Below, one piece after another: positions 55,301-63,795 of a DNA stretch of 64,000 nt. Below the pieces are notes generated by a model. That model was not told where the DNA came from. It ran no database searches and saw only the letters and a program-made list of their open reading frames with translations. The stretch lies in the IMG/VR virus record IMGVR_UViG_3300045284_000279, positions 1-64,000 of that record; one strand, given 5' to 3'. This DNA is from a virus. Each line of letters starts with the position of its first letter. The first letter of the stretch is position 1. Made by a program: the position numbers and the translations under genes.

Positions 55301-56014
55301 AACTACGGCCAGTTGCTCAACGGCCTCAAGGAGGAGATCTCTGGCGTCGCGCAGAATTCGATCAAGTTCGGCACGGAGATCCCCGAGAACATGAAGCCGT
55401 GGATCGCCGACCTGATCGCAAGCGGAGACCTGCTCGACGAGAACGGCAACAAGATCACCGACATGAACGGGATGACGTTCGGTGCGCCGATCAAGGCCGG
55501 CCTCGACGACGTCGTCTCGAAGCTGCAGGAGTTGATCGACATCTTCACGAAGCAGATCCCGCAGGCCGTCGACACGGTCGGCAGCAGCCTGAAGAACAAC
55601 GTCGTGGCCTTCGACGACTGGCGGCGCAAGGCGAAGGAAGCGACCGACGACGTCTACGACGGCGTCACCGCCGTGGCCGTCGGCCACTCGCCCGGCGGGG
55701 TCAAGCAGATCACGCACGAACTCGGCGTTGCGTCGAAGGCCTCGTCGCACTTCGCGCGCATCGCCTCGGCGAACATGGGCAAGGCTGAGGATTCCATCGA
55801 CAGCATGTACGGCGCCTTCGATCCGATGCGCGGCAAGCTGCTCGACTTCTCGGCCAAGGCCGACATCAATCGCGCCGTCACCGACGCGACCGATCAGGGC
55901 ACGCTCGATTCGGGCGATCAGACGACCATCATCAACCTCGACGGCGAGGTGCTGACGAAGGTCGTCACGAAGCGCATGCGGAAGTTCGTCGGCAACGCGA
56001 GAGCGACTGGATGA
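52328..56014 (+). CDS. tail tape measure protein
   Basis: The 1228-residue protein sets tail length (about 0.15 nm per residue gives roughly 180 nm). It is mostly helical, with hydrophobic stretches near 105-135 (GALGLTVAAFAAVAVAEFAV) and 795-850 (GFALPGIGAALGSMLGPLVG) that may contact the host membrane at ejection. Long charged coiled coils lie in between (EKATREALAKQTKAVEQAAE). Its place directly after the chaperones and before the hub gene is diagnostic. It ends in ATGA overlap with the hub/fibre gene. Confidence 0.9.
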   Translation: MAVEIQTLTGKVTLEDIYTQVLDKVNKSVLDSVRTMGQLDESVKKTGKSLEQPTTAAQFFSKTFNEGLKELNHSSDAAKEHLEQFKEAAESPIGAAKQLVSWFADAVPGALGLTVAAFAAVAVAEFAVAEKFFSFVESAASVGEQLEHFSKKAGVSAEKASELAFAGKALGKDMGAVGDAMFKLNIRVSEGSEDVQKALKDFGLNWKSFADLKPDEQLVSISNAFRALPEDADKGVIAFKLLSRQGKDMLPFLLEPIDELMKKTRSLGMVWGEEEVKQAQDFEIAMNSLKAEFEGLGTTIGRDLLPDFLKLVKMLENSTIIMKGLPAAAHLAAGVFDEVFHVSETVAALTVLEALATKLGLIESPAQRAAAAMDDLAKSMKPVATHASAASESTGRLTDEQKLAKLTAELQENSTYKLSKSVADYVNKALKAGQTTEQISKSLTEQHVVGQEASLSIQELGKSFEKTKSQTEQHAEALKKAQEHMTGASSDVGNLSGYLQAQIEYWHRLGVSAEDIAVHFGVSSAAVSDYIGGLERGEKAAQDWINLHKEMEKATREALAKQTKAVEQAAEAEAHARADQQMTQFKMMKDYSDRLGDLSRSATEINLRNIEKERQAALDAAAGRFGKEGALYDAAAAKINAFYDHQKEKALGTYDTIVERMREAGIQTAVVMQKEAADATRDYEQMKASGLFTAGALQIAWKRMVDANLAVQGIWTQRFVSWIESIPQLLEQALTGGGGLAGFAKALTAEIGGGIGKGLFEEGGLFAGFAKSLQSGTGALSGIFGSTFSKALGFALPGIGAALGSMLGPLVGKIFGMFGENVGHKTAKDLAAGMGGFDEVRKKLNDLGEEGNQLWINFTQRARSADAAKKAWDDITAALDRYNQKQKEVITTSNTQLQGLIQTSAVWKQLPANIQAYIDPLEKAGLLTEANATALRGFGAFGDDAFNRLKSEAESFGVSLDALGPKFKQEGLNKSAKGIINFFDEAIEQGGNYGQLLNGLKEEISGVAQNSIKFGTEIPENMKPWIADLIASGDLLDENGNKITDMNGMTFGAPIKAGLDDVVSKLQELIDIFTKQIPQAVDTVGSSLKNNVVAFDDWRRKAKEATDDVYDGVTAVAVGHSPGGVKQITHELGVASKASSHFARIASANMGKAEDSIDSMYGAFDPMRGKLLDFSAKADINRAVTDATDQGTLDSGDQTTIINLDGEVLTKVVTKRMRKFVGNARATG

Positions 56015-59000
56015 GCACGACCGTCGAAGTCGCAGGGACGCCGCGCAACTTCCTTCTTGGGTCGCTCGCGTGGGATGAGTCGATCAAGAGCGCCGGCACG
56101 GCGACGTGTGTCTTCGTCAACGAAAACTCAGGCGCCGTGTGGATTCCTTCACACGGCGAGACATTCGAGGTCAAGGTCGGCGGCAACGTCAAGTTCGGCG
56201 GGGAGGTCAAGGGCATCTCCGAGCAGTACCTCATCGAAGGGAAGGGCACCGCAGTCAAGGTCGACATACAGAGTTACTCGGCCTACCTCGACGACGAGAT
56301 CGTCGACTTCGAGATCGCCGACGGCGCCTACACCGACGCGAGTCTGATTACCTACCTGTGCTCGAACTACCTCGGGCCCGACTACGGTATCACGGCCGAC
56401 GCCGCCAACACGCCGGTCTTGACGCTGCCGGCCTTGCAGTTCAGGAACGTCTCGGCACGCTCGGTGCTCGACACGATCATGCGTCTCAGTGGGCGCGTCT
56501 ATCGCCTGTCGGCCGCGAAGTTGCTCTCGCTCTACACGCCCGGCGCAGCGAGCGCAACCTTCGGCGTGACGGAATCAGACATGCTCCGCGGCGCCATCGT
56601 CGCGGACGTACAGCCAGACGGCTACTACAACAGCATCGCCGTCAAGGGCATCTTCGCAGGGACGGATTCGTACACCGGTAACGGCGTGCTCTCGGCCTTC
56701 GGCCTGACCTACGATCCGATGCTCGACACGGCCGGCTGGATCGTGTCGCAAGGCTACGTCACCGAAGCCGGCGTGAACTATCCGATCGGCGTCTACCTCG
56801 TCGATCCGCTCCTGTGGACCTTCGACGTCGCGACGAACACCCTGCACAGGTCGTCGGCGCTCGGGAACACCGTCGTCGCGACCTTTAACTACACCGTCGC
56901 GGTCGTGACGTACGAAGACGCGGCCGAGGTGACGGCGCACAAGCGTCGGAAGAAGATCTATGAATCTGCCGCCGCGGTGTCTGCTGACGCCGCGCACGAC
57001 ACGGCCGTTGCGCTCGTCCGCATCGGGCTCGAAGGCGACGCGAAGAAGATCGACGTCACGCGTCGAGCGAGCCTGCTCAGCGGCGCGAGCACGGAGCCAG
57101 TCGCACCGTCGCAGGTCATCGCGCTCAACATCCCGACGCGGAACGTCGCCTCGGCGAACTACCTGATCGAAACCGTCAGCGTCTCATTCCCAGAAGAAGA
57201 AGGCCTCAGCGGCCTCGCGACGGTGAAGGTGACGTGCCGCGAAGGGTCCGAGGTCGGCCTCGAGTGGCAGGACTTGTTCAAGGGTCTGTCCGGCGGCGGT
57301 GGAGCGGTCTCGTCGTCACTCTCCATCTTGCCGGCCTCGGGCGGCAGCAGCATCACCGGCAGCGGCACGGCGAATAAGCTCGCGAAGTGGGGATCGTCGA
57401 CGGTCCTGACCGACTCAATCTTCAGCGAGTCTGGATCGACTGGCACCGTCACCGGCATCCTCTCGGTGACGAGCGACTTCAAGGTCAACGCGACCAAGTT
57501 CACCGTCGACGCAGCGACGGGGAATACCGTCGCCGCAGGGACGCTCTCGGCTACAGGTAACTTCGCGATCAACACCAACAAGTTCACCGTCAACGCCTCG
57601 AACGGTAACACGGCCGTCCTCGGCGACTTCGCGATCAACACCAACAAGTTCACCGTCGCGGCCGCGTCCGGCAACACCCTCGTCGCAGGGACGCTCGACG
57701 CAACTGGCGACTTCAAGGTCAACACCAACAAGTTCACCGTCGTCGCGTCCAGCGGGAACACGGTCGTCGCTGGCACGCTTGGGGTCACCGGCGACTTCAC
57801 CATCAACACGAACAAGTTCACTGTCACGGCGTCGACAGGCGCCACGGTTGCCGCAGGTACGATTCGCTCGACCGACACCAACGGCTGGGCGATCGGCAAC
57901 CTCGCAGGCGTCGCAAGGATTCAGCACGCGTCGGACGTGTTCACGTTCATTGCCTCGTCGAATGCCACGGCGAGCATCTCGGCTCTCGACGGCACGTTCG
58001 CAGGCAACGTCAGCATCACCGGCTTCGTCGGCAATCCGTCCTACGCTTCAGAGACGACGGCGTGGCGCATCACGACGGCTGGCGAGGCCGACTTCCGCTA
58101 CCTGTTCGTCGACGAGATGCACGCCAAGTCGTTCATCGCGGACCTCGAACAGGCACTCGCAGGCGGGCAGATTATCGGCAAGTCCGTGGCGATGGTCTCG
58201 CAGGCCTTCACGGCTCCGTCGAAGGGCGGCTCGATCAGCGGTATCACGCGCTCTGGGTCGACGGCGACGGCGACGACGGCGATCCCGCACGGCATGTCGA
58301 GCGGCTACAGCGTGACGATCGCCGGTGCTACGCAGACGGAGTACAACGGCACCTTCGTCGTCGTCGTGACGGGAGCCTCGACCTTCACGTATACCGTGAG
58401 CGGCACGCCGGCGACTCCTGCAACCGGCACGATCATCTTCAACGGCGTGACGACGCTGTGGGTGCGCGACCTGCCAAGTGCCTCCAACGTCGCAGCCTTC
58501 CAGTCCGGCGACTCCGTCGTGCTCAGGAAGTTCACGCGCGGCGTCGAAGGCAGCCTGACGATCTCAGAGTGCATCGGTGTCCTCACCAGCTACACCGACG
58601 GGACGAGCGGCAACGAAGGCCAGCAGTCGTGGACCTTCACGCGCAACAGCGGTGCCGACTCGGGTGCGATGCTGGCCGGGCAGGTCGTCGCCGTCGACTC
58701 AGTCGTGCTCGACTTCGGCGTCAGCGGGAACGGTTACTACGAGGTGTCGGCCATCGACGGCACCGTGACCGTCGCCAGCATCACGCGCGTCAGCACGACG
58801 GCGACCTTGACGACGTCGTCGGCGCATGGGTATCAGACCGGAGACAGCGTCACCATCAGCGGCGCGAACGAGACGCAGTACAACGGCACGTTCACCATCA
58901 CCGTCACGAGCGCAACGGTCTTCACCTACACCGTCAGCGGATCTCCTGCGACGCCTGCGACCGGCACGATCTTGGTGAACGGCACGAACGGCACGAATGC

Positions 59001-60468
59001 GCCGTACGCGCAGATCGTCACGTGGGCGACTTCGCCCATAGCTGCGAACAGGACCGTGCGGACGCGCTTCGGGAACTTGCGAGGCCTCACCGGCACGAAC
59101 GCCGAGTATGGCATGATCGCCGGCACCTACGCAGGGTCGAACGGCCAGTACTTCCGCGCGTCGAACACGACCTTCGAGCTGCACGGCATCGACATGTCGC
59201 TGTGGGACGGTTCGACGAACGTCTTCGCCGTCCGGCGTAACTCTGGCTCGCCGTATCTGTCCTTGGGTTCACCTGCTCCGTCGTCCTACGGCGCCAATGC
59301 CGGTGCCTTCATCGGCTGGTCGCATTCGTCGTCGAAGGCGCAGGTCTCGTTCTACAGCAACGCGAGCAACTTCTTCCAGTTCGACGGATCGAAGATCACG
59401 TGGTCGGCGGCGAACACGTCGCTCGACGGTTCCGGCAACCTGACCGCGACGAGCGCAACGCTGAGCGGTGCGATCACGGCGACGAGCGGAGCCATCAGCG
59501 GAGACTTCGCGATCGGATCCGGCGGCGACATCAGGTCCGTTGCGACCTCGTTTGCGAGCGGCACAGGATTCTGGATTGCCTACAACGCCGGCACGCCGCA
59601 GTTCAGGATCGGCACGACGAGCGGCAACAGGCTGTCGTGGGACGGGACTGATGTCGTCATACAGGCTGCGACGGTATCGATCAATTCTGGTGGCATCACA
59701 CTCGGGACGCCGGGCTCAAGCCTGAGCGCAGACTACGCCTACAAGTTCACGACCGCCTTTGCAGGGACAAACCTTACTGGGCTGTTCAGCTTTGAGCCCT
59801 CCGGCACAGAGCGCGGGTTGTTCGTGTTCAACAGCACGAACCAGGCCAGCAAGATTGTCTATACGAGGATCGAGGCAAGCGGTGGCTCGGCGGCTTACGT
59901 TGAGGCTCGGGACAACAACGGCACTGGGACGATTGAGATCGCTTGCAACAGCACGATCACGTTCATAGGCAACATCTCGCAGTCGTCGTCCTACACGTAC
60001 TCTGTCCCAGGCGTCGGTAGTGGTTACGTGATGTGTTGCGACACGAACCTGTGGACGTCTGGGTTCGCCTACCAGTACAACGGCGGCGGCCTGCCGACGG
60101 GACAGTACGTGCAGTTCAACGCGTCGACTTCAGGCGGCGGCGGTGGAACGCTGGCCATCTACGTCGACTTCGCTTCAGATGAACGCCTGAAACGGAACAT
60201 CAAGCCATCGTCGGCATCGGCGATCGACACGCTGTTTCGTCGGCTGGACTTCATTGAGTATGAACTGATCGACGGCGGCCGCTACGTGCCGATCGGGCTG
60301 AGTGCCCAAGGTCTCCAGAAGATCGATCCGCTGTTGGCAACCGACATCGACGGCACGCTGACGCCGGTGTGGCCGCACCTCTACCAGATGGGTCTCAAGG
60401 CTATTCAGGAACTGGACCAGCGACTGTCGAGGATCGAACGTCTGCTCGATCCTCAAGCTATTCATTGA
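56011..60468 (+). CDS. tail hub / fibre protein with C-terminal S74 chaperone domain
   Basis: A 1485-residue modular protein. Residues 1-430 are a hub-like part (RNFLLGSLAWDESI, VDIQSYSAYLDDEIVDFEIA, LSGRVYRLSAAKLLSL). Residues about 480-620 hold five repeats based on FxINTNKFTVxASxGNT, a trimeric beta-fibre pattern. Two copies of a 71-72-residue domain follow (58231-58446 and 58771-58983; HGYQTGDSVTISGANETQYN). After more beta regions, 1389-1485 is the self-cleaving S74 chaperone: SDERLKRNI (S1389, K1394 dyad), then a coiled end (LKAIQELDQRLSRIERLL). Fusion of hub and fibre in one chain is notable. Confidence 0.85.
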   Translation: MSTTVEVAGTPRNFLLGSLAWDESIKSAGTATCVFVNENSGAVWIPSHGETFEVKVGGNVKFGGEVKGISEQYLIEGKGTAVKVDIQSYSAYLDDEIVDFEIADGAYTDASLITYLCSNYLGPDYGITADAANTPVLTLPALQFRNVSARSVLDTIMRLSGRVYRLSAAKLLSLYTPGAASATFGVTESDMLRGAIVADVQPDGYYNSIAVKGIFAGTDSYTGNGVLSAFGLTYDPMLDTAGWIVSQGYVTEAGVNYPIGVYLVDPLLWTFDVATNTLHRSSALGNTVVATFNYTVAVVTYEDAAEVTAHKRRKKIYESAAAVSADAAHDTAVALVRIGLEGDAKKIDVTRRASLLSGASTEPVAPSQVIALNIPTRNVASANYLIETVSVSFPEEEGLSGLATVKVTCREGSEVGLEWQDLFKGLSGGGGAVSSSLSILPASGGSSITGSGTANKLAKWGSSTVLTDSIFSESGSTGTVTGILSVTSDFKVNATKFTVDAATGNTVAAGTLSATGNFAINTNKFTVNASNGNTAVLGDFAINTNKFTVAAASGNTLVAGTLDATGDFKVNTNKFTVVASSGNTVVAGTLGVTGDFTINTNKFTVTASTGATVAAGTIRSTDTNGWAIGNLAGVARIQHASDVFTFIASSNATASISALDGTFAGNVSITGFVGNPSYASETTAWRITTAGEADFRYLFVDEMHAKSFIADLEQALAGGQIIGKSVAMVSQAFTAPSKGGSISGITRSGSTATATTAIPHGMSSGYSVTIAGATQTEYNGTFVVVVTGASTFTYTVSGTPATPATGTIIFNGVTTLWVRDLPSASNVAAFQSGDSVVLRKFTRGVEGSLTISECIGVLTSYTDGTSGNEGQQSWTFTRNSGADSGAMLAGQVVAVDSVVLDFGVSGNGYYEVSAIDGTVTVASITRVSTTATLTTSSAHGYQTGDSVTISGANETQYNGTFTITVTSATVFTYTVSGSPATPATGTILVNGTNGTNAPYAQIVTWATSPIAANRTVRTRFGNLRGLTGTNAEYGMIAGTYAGSNGQYFRASNTTFELHGIDMSLWDGSTNVFAVRRNSGSPYLSLGSPAPSSYGANAGAFIGWSHSSSKAQVSFYSNASNFFQFDGSKITWSAANTSLDGSGNLTATSATLSGAITATSGAISGDFAIGSGGDIRSVATSFASGTGFWIAYNAGTPQFRIGTTSGNRLSWDGTDVVIQAATVSINSGGITLGTPGSSLSADYAYKFTTAFAGTNLTGLFSFEPSGTERGLFVFNSTNQASKIVYTRIEASGGSAAYVEARDNNGTGTIEIACNSTITFIGNISQSSSYTYSVPGVGSGYVMCCDTNLWTSGFAYQYNGGGLPTGQYVQFNASTSGGGGGTLAIYVDFASDERLKRNIKPSSASAIDTLFRRLDFIEYELIDGGRYVPIGLSAQGLQKIDPLLATDIDGTLTPVWPHLYQMGLKAIQELDQRLSRIERLLDPQAIH
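57460..57885 (+). repeat. five 'FxINTNKFTVxASxGNT' fibre repeats
   Basis: Five in-frame copies of roughly 23-28 codons lie within the tail fibre gene, each beginning D/NFxx-N-TNKFTV and ending GNT(V/L)xAGTL. The DNA of the first four copies keeps AACACCAACAAGTTCACCGT nearly unchanged, indicating recent duplication or gene conversion. Confidence 0.75.
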
Positions 60469-60492
60469 AACCAACCAGAAGGAGTAGGCATC

Positions 60493-60822
60493 ATGATCGA
60501 AGCCGTCGTCGATTGGTTCCGCGTAGAAAACGGCAAGCTACTCATCGCAGGGTGGGCGATGAATACGAGCATGCTCGGGCAGCACCCGTGGAGCTGCCTC
60601 GTGCGTATCGGTCAAGCGCAGCAGCCGTTGCACACTGACCTTCGACAGAGCGGCCTGCACCGTCCAGACGTCGCAGGCGCGTTCGGTCCGCAGTTTAATC
60701 CGTACGTCGGCTACCAGCTCACGCTCGGTCTCGACGGCGCGCCTGCTGGCGAGCAGGTCGTGACAGTTGAATGGGCTGACAGTCAAGCCTCCAAATACAA
60801 CCAGTTCTCTGTTACGATCTAG
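60493..60822 (+). CDS. small beta-sandwich protein, 109 aa
   Basis: AAGGAG precedes ATG 60493. The 109 residues (NGKLLIAGWAMNTSML, SCLVRIGQAQQPLHTDLRQS, LHRPDVAGAFGPQ, GYQLTLGLDGAPAGEQVVTV EW) follow a 'l.i.GWA....v.i...........RpDVa..f......Gf...l....aGe..v.v.w' pattern. That module is often attached to carbohydrate-related proteins. It could be a tail-tip carbohydrate-binding subunit. Confidence 0.6.
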   Translation: MIEAVVDWFRVENGKLLIAGWAMNTSMLGQHPWSCLVRIGQAQQPLHTDLRQSGLHRPDVAGAFGPQFNPYVGYQLTLGLDGAPAGEQVVTVEWADSQASKYNQFSVTI

Positions 60823-60845
60823 GCCTTCCCAAGAAGGAGTACAGC

Positions 60846-61316
60846 ATGGACGGGCAGGCGACCGAACCGGAGCAGCAGACCATCCGCACGACGCTCGGGG
60901 CGCTCTGCGACGCGCAGAATGCGATCGACCGCCTCGCGCAGATCAAGCTCACCGACTTGCCGCCGGAAACGTCGATGAAGACGGCGTATCACATGAAGCG
61001 CCTGATCGACTTCGCGCGGAAGCACATCAGGACGTTCAACGACCTGCACGGGAAGCTGATCAAGGAGCTTGGCGAGCCGCGCGACCCGACGACGGCCGAG
61101 CGCAGGACGAACGGTGGGCAGAAGGTGTGGCAGGTGAAGCCGGACAACGCCGATGCGTTCGTTGCGCAAGTCGGCCAGCTGCGAGAGCAGGAAGTGACGA
61201 TCGCGTGGCGTCCGCTCGACCTGCGCGACCTCGGCGGAGGCGCGCAACTCAGCATCGAGGATCTCATCCAGCTCGGCGAGCTCGTCATCATCGAGAGCAA
61301 GGTCAAGCAAAACTAG
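60846..61316 (+). CDS. phage protein of DUF1617-like pattern, 156 aa
   Basis: AAGGAG precedes ATG 60846. The 156 residues are helical then beta: AQNAIDRLAQIKLTDLPPET, MKRLIDFARKHIRTFNDLHG KLIKELGEP, KVWQVKPDNADAFVAQVGQL and VTIAWRPLDLRDLGG...LSIEDLIQLGELVI. This is the familiar 'L..L...kLp......i.k....i..e...~~~~r..l...~G~~~~~g' tail-region family of unknown function. Confidence 0.65.
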   Translation: MDGQATEPEQQTIRTTLGALCDAQNAIDRLAQIKLTDLPPETSMKTAYHMKRLIDFARKHIRTFNDLHGKLIKELGEPRDPTTAERRTNGGQKVWQVKPDNADAFVAQVGQLREQEVTIAWRPLDLRDLGGGAQLSIEDLIQLGELVIIESKVKQN

Positions 61317-61332
61317 AACCCAGGGGGTCTCA

Positions 61333-61641
61333 GTGAGCAGCGAAGTCATCCCAATCACGCAGCGCACGCGCAAGGTCGACATGAAGATCTTCGTGTGGGT
61401 GATCGCAACCCAGTCGACGCTCTTCAGTCTCGGGCTCGGGTGGGCGTTCATGGAGAACGACGTCGCCAACACCCGCGCCGCTGCGGCTGAGGCCAAAGTA
61501 GAAACCTGCAGCGCGAAGATCGACGCCATTGTGCAGAGACTCAACGACGGATCGTCCGCCGTCGGTCGCGAGCTGACGGCCCTTCAAACGGACCTCGTCT
61601 GGATCAAGCAGACGTTGGCAGGCCAGCCTCCTCGTCGATGA
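61333..61641 (+). CDS. membrane-anchored coiled-coil protein (lysis region), 102 aa
   Basis: GTG start with GGGGGT upstream. The 102 residues have a single hydrophobic helix (IFVWVIATQSTLFSLGLGWA, about 19-38) and then a coiled coil (NTRAAAAEAKVETCSAKIDA IVQRLND, SAVGRELTALQTDLVWIKQ). The layout resembles XhlA-like or spanin-like lysis accessory proteins, and the endolysin gene lies nearby. Confidence 0.6.
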   Translation: MSSEVIPITQRTRKVDMKIFVWVIATQSTLFSLGLGWAFMENDVANTRAAAAEAKVETCSAKIDAIVQRLNDGSSAVGRELTALQTDLVWIKQTLAGQPPRR

Positions 61642-61647
61642 CCTTCC

Positions 61648-62415
61648 ATGGATGCGCGCAGCGGTCGCGGGAAAGCCGACCTCTACTTCCGCAACGCGGT
61701 TGCGGCAGACGTGGCGATCGGTCCAGACGAAGTGCCTGTCGTCGCCGTGCTGACGTTGAGCATGGAGCTGGTCGTCGTGTGGGATTCGATATTCCCTGCG
61801 GCAGCCGTAGAAGTCGCTTCCCGCTCGGCAGCGGGAGCGCCGAGGATCTTCGTCGCGCGCGACGAATTGTGGTTGGCATACGCAGAAGGCACGCCGGCGC
61901 AGGCGATGCTCCGCGAGGTGCGCACAGGCACTCGAGGTCCGACGCTGTCCGACCCTCGACGTCTCGGGTTCGCCTTCGGCGCGCGGCCAGTCGGCTTCGG
62001 TGCGACGCCGGACCTGCGAGGCCTCGTCGGTTGGCAGGAACCGACGACCGGCGCGATCGAAGGTTTGTACTTGGCCTCAGGCATGTACGTGGACCTGCGA
62101 CCGACGACGGAGCAGGTCGGCGGGATCTCGCGCATCGTCAACGGCTGGCCAGTGTTGGCATCGGAAGACTACTGGCTGATCCCAGGCCTGCGGAACCCTG
62201 CGTGGGCGAACGGCTGCGTCGTCGGGGAACACGAGACGGGCATCATCTCTCGCGTATCCAATCACGCTGGCCTCGTGTTGCCTGGGGCGTATCGCGATCC
62301 TCGCCTCGCCGCCGTGTGGGACGGCAGCTACGTCGTCGCGGCGATCGGTCCTGCGGGCTTGGCGCTCTCGCGCTTCTCTGGAGCTGAGCTGACCTATGAA
62401 GGTAGCGTCGTTTGA
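61648..62415 (+). CDS. hypothetical beta-propeller-like protein, 255 aa
   Basis: The 255 residues consist of repeating short strands with W, Y and G turns (VVAVLTLSMELVVVWDSIFP, RIFVARDELWLAYAEG, LRGLVGWQEPTTGAIEGLYL, AAVWDGSYVVAAIGPAGLAL). This looks like blades of a propeller such as a sialidase-like or receptor-binding domain. No catalytic residues can be assigned. The last 20 bases overlap the endolysin gene. A tail-tip or secreted role is possible. Confidence 0.55.
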   Translation: MDARSGRGKADLYFRNAVAADVAIGPDEVPVVAVLTLSMELVVVWDSIFPAAAVEVASRSAAGAPRIFVARDELWLAYAEGTPAQAMLREVRTGTRGPTLSDPRRLGFAFGARPVGFGATPDLRGLVGWQEPTTGAIEGLYLASGMYVDLRPTTEQVGGISRIVNGWPVLASEDYWLIPGLRNPAWANGCVVGEHETGIISRVSNHAGLVLPGAYRDPRLAAVWDGSYVVAAIGPAGLALSRFSGAELTYEGSVV

Positions 62416-62968
62416 AGACTTCGTCGAGGCGACCTTCGAGCGCGAAGGTGACACCTACGAGGAACCTCCGAAGATCGATCAGCCGACTGGGCGCGGCGGC
62501 ATCACGCTTCCAGAGTTGAAGGCCTACGTTGCCTCGAAGGGCGGCACCGCTGCTTCTGTGACGGTGGCAACGTTGGCGAGTCTGACGCACGAGGCCGCGC
62601 GCGACGTCGTACGCTGGGCGCATCAGGATTCGCTGCATCGCTTCGGACTCGACGCGATCGACTTCGAGCCGCTTCAGTTGCAGATGTTGGACTTCGCATA
62701 CAACTCCGGCGCCCCGCTGGCGATTCGCTGGCTGCAGCGCACGCTCAACGTGCCGGTGACTGGATCGATGGACGTGGCGACGCGCGGTGCCATCGCCATC
62801 ATCACGCAGGCCGGATACGCCTTCCTGTTGAATCAAGCGGTGTGCGCGGCTCGCTTCGAGATGATCGACGACTGGACCGACGACAAGGGTCACCCGGACA
62901 GGAAGAAGTGGGAAGAAGGTCTCGAATCGCGCGCGCTCTCGTTCTCGTTGATCGACGTCACACATTGA
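62396..62968 (+). CDS. endolysin, GH108-like N-acetylmuramidase
   Basis: The 190-residue product begins with FEDFVEATFEREGDTYEEPP (5-24), where E17 corresponds to the catalytic glutamate of the family's E-G-G motif (here EGD). GRGGITLPELKAYV follows, matching 'GG.T.yGIt...l'. VATLASLTHEAARDVVRWAH, LQLQMLDFAYNSGAPLAIRW LQ and VTGSMDVATRGAI complete the GH108 pattern. It hydrolyses the peptidoglycan backbone at the end of infection. No export signal is visible, so a holin is needed. Confidence 0.8.
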   Translation: MKVASFEDFVEATFEREGDTYEEPPKIDQPTGRGGITLPELKAYVASKGGTAASVTVATLASLTHEAARDVVRWAHQDSLHRFGLDAIDFEPLQLQMLDFAYNSGAPLAIRWLQRTLNVPVTGSMDVATRGAIAIITQAGYAFLLNQAVCAARFEMIDDWTDDKGHPDRKKWEEGLESRALSFSLIDVTH

Positions 62969-62979
62969 AGGAGCAGAAG

Positions 62980-63483
62980 ATGAAGAGCAGGTTGATCGGC
63001 CCGTCCCTGTTGGTGGCTTCCGCGTCGGCGTTCGCCTTGGCCGTGGCCTTCACCGTCTCGTCGGTGGCGACGACGGCGGCGCAGGCGAATCCGTGTACGG
63101 CCGCTCCCGTTACGTCGCTCAATCCGACGACGCTGTTCGCGCAGCTTCCCGATCAGAACGTGAACGAGGCCGACGGGCAACCTCGCGTCACTGACTATCA
63201 GTTTGCCTACTTCACCTCGCCCGTGGCGACCGTGCCGATCCTGCCGGCGGTGACCGTCGCGAAGTCGGCATTTACGTTGGTCGCAGGGACGCAGGACTGT
63301 TACCGCGCAGCCCTGCCGGCAACGCTTCCGACCGTCCTCGGCACGGCCGTCGGCGGCCTGAAGACCCACCGTGCCGCGCGCACGGGCCTACCGGAAGCGG
63401 AGTCGGCCTTCACGATCAGCAACCCTTTCGGAACCGCTCCGTCTGTGCTGGCGGCACCGGGGCGAGTGGTAATCAGCCAGTAA
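62980..63483 (+). CDS. exported protein, 167 aa
   Basis: GAAGGAG precedes ATG 62980. A signal peptide is evident (MKSRLIGPSLLVASASAFAL, AVAFTVSSVATTAAQA-N). The mature part has cysteines NPCTAAP and QDCYRAA, with proline/threonine/alanine-rich strands. It is not obviously related to the six exported proteins at 37-40 kb. Surface or periplasmic function is inferred only. Confidence 0.6.
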   Translation: MKSRLIGPSLLVASASAFALAVAFTVSSVATTAAQANPCTAAPVTSLNPTTLFAQLPDQNVNEADGQPRVTDYQFAYFTSPVATVPILPAVTVAKSAFTLVAGTQDCYRAALPATLPTVLGTAVGGLKTHRAARTGLPEAESAFTISNPFGTAPSVLAAPGRVVISQ

Positions 63484-63491
63484 CGGTCCTC

Positions 63492-63788
63492 GTGCTCGAC
63501 TTCGATCCGACCACGCGCCGCAGCGATCCGAACGGCGCACTCGTGCGCTTCGACGCATCGAGCGATCAGCCGATCGTGCGCGTCGACCTCGACCTCGAAG
63601 GCGACGGCGAGCCGCCGATTCAGGTGAGCTTCTCGGTCGGCCTTGGCTTCGACGGTCGCTACGTGCGAGGCCTCGCGTTCAAGCCGACTGTGAACGGCAC
63701 GTGGCCGCTCGTCGTGACGGCGTACGATGCGCTCGGCAGGTCAGGCGTCGCGCGCTGCGAGCCAGGCATGACGGTCACCATCTTCTGA
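63492..63788 (+). CDS. hypothetical Ig-like protein, 98 aa
   Basis: GTG start at 63492. The 98 residues (VRFDASSDQPIVRVDLDLEG, PPIQVSFSVGLGFDGRYVRG, NGTWPLVVTAYDALGRSGVA) match a single immunoglobulin-like beta sandwich, common in phage surface proteins. No further assignment. Confidence 0.55.
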   Translation: MLDFDPTTRRSDPNGALVRFDASSDQPIVRVDLDLEGDGEPPIQVSFSVGLGFDGRYVRGLAFKPTVNGTWPLVVTAYDALGRSGVARCEPGMTVTIF

Positions 63789-63795
63789 GGCTGCG

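Noticed and set aside
54392-55750. A 452-codon minus-strand frame within the tape measure gene
   Set aside because: The plus-strand tape measure is continuous and in proper context. The antisense frame has no start signal or recognisable domain.
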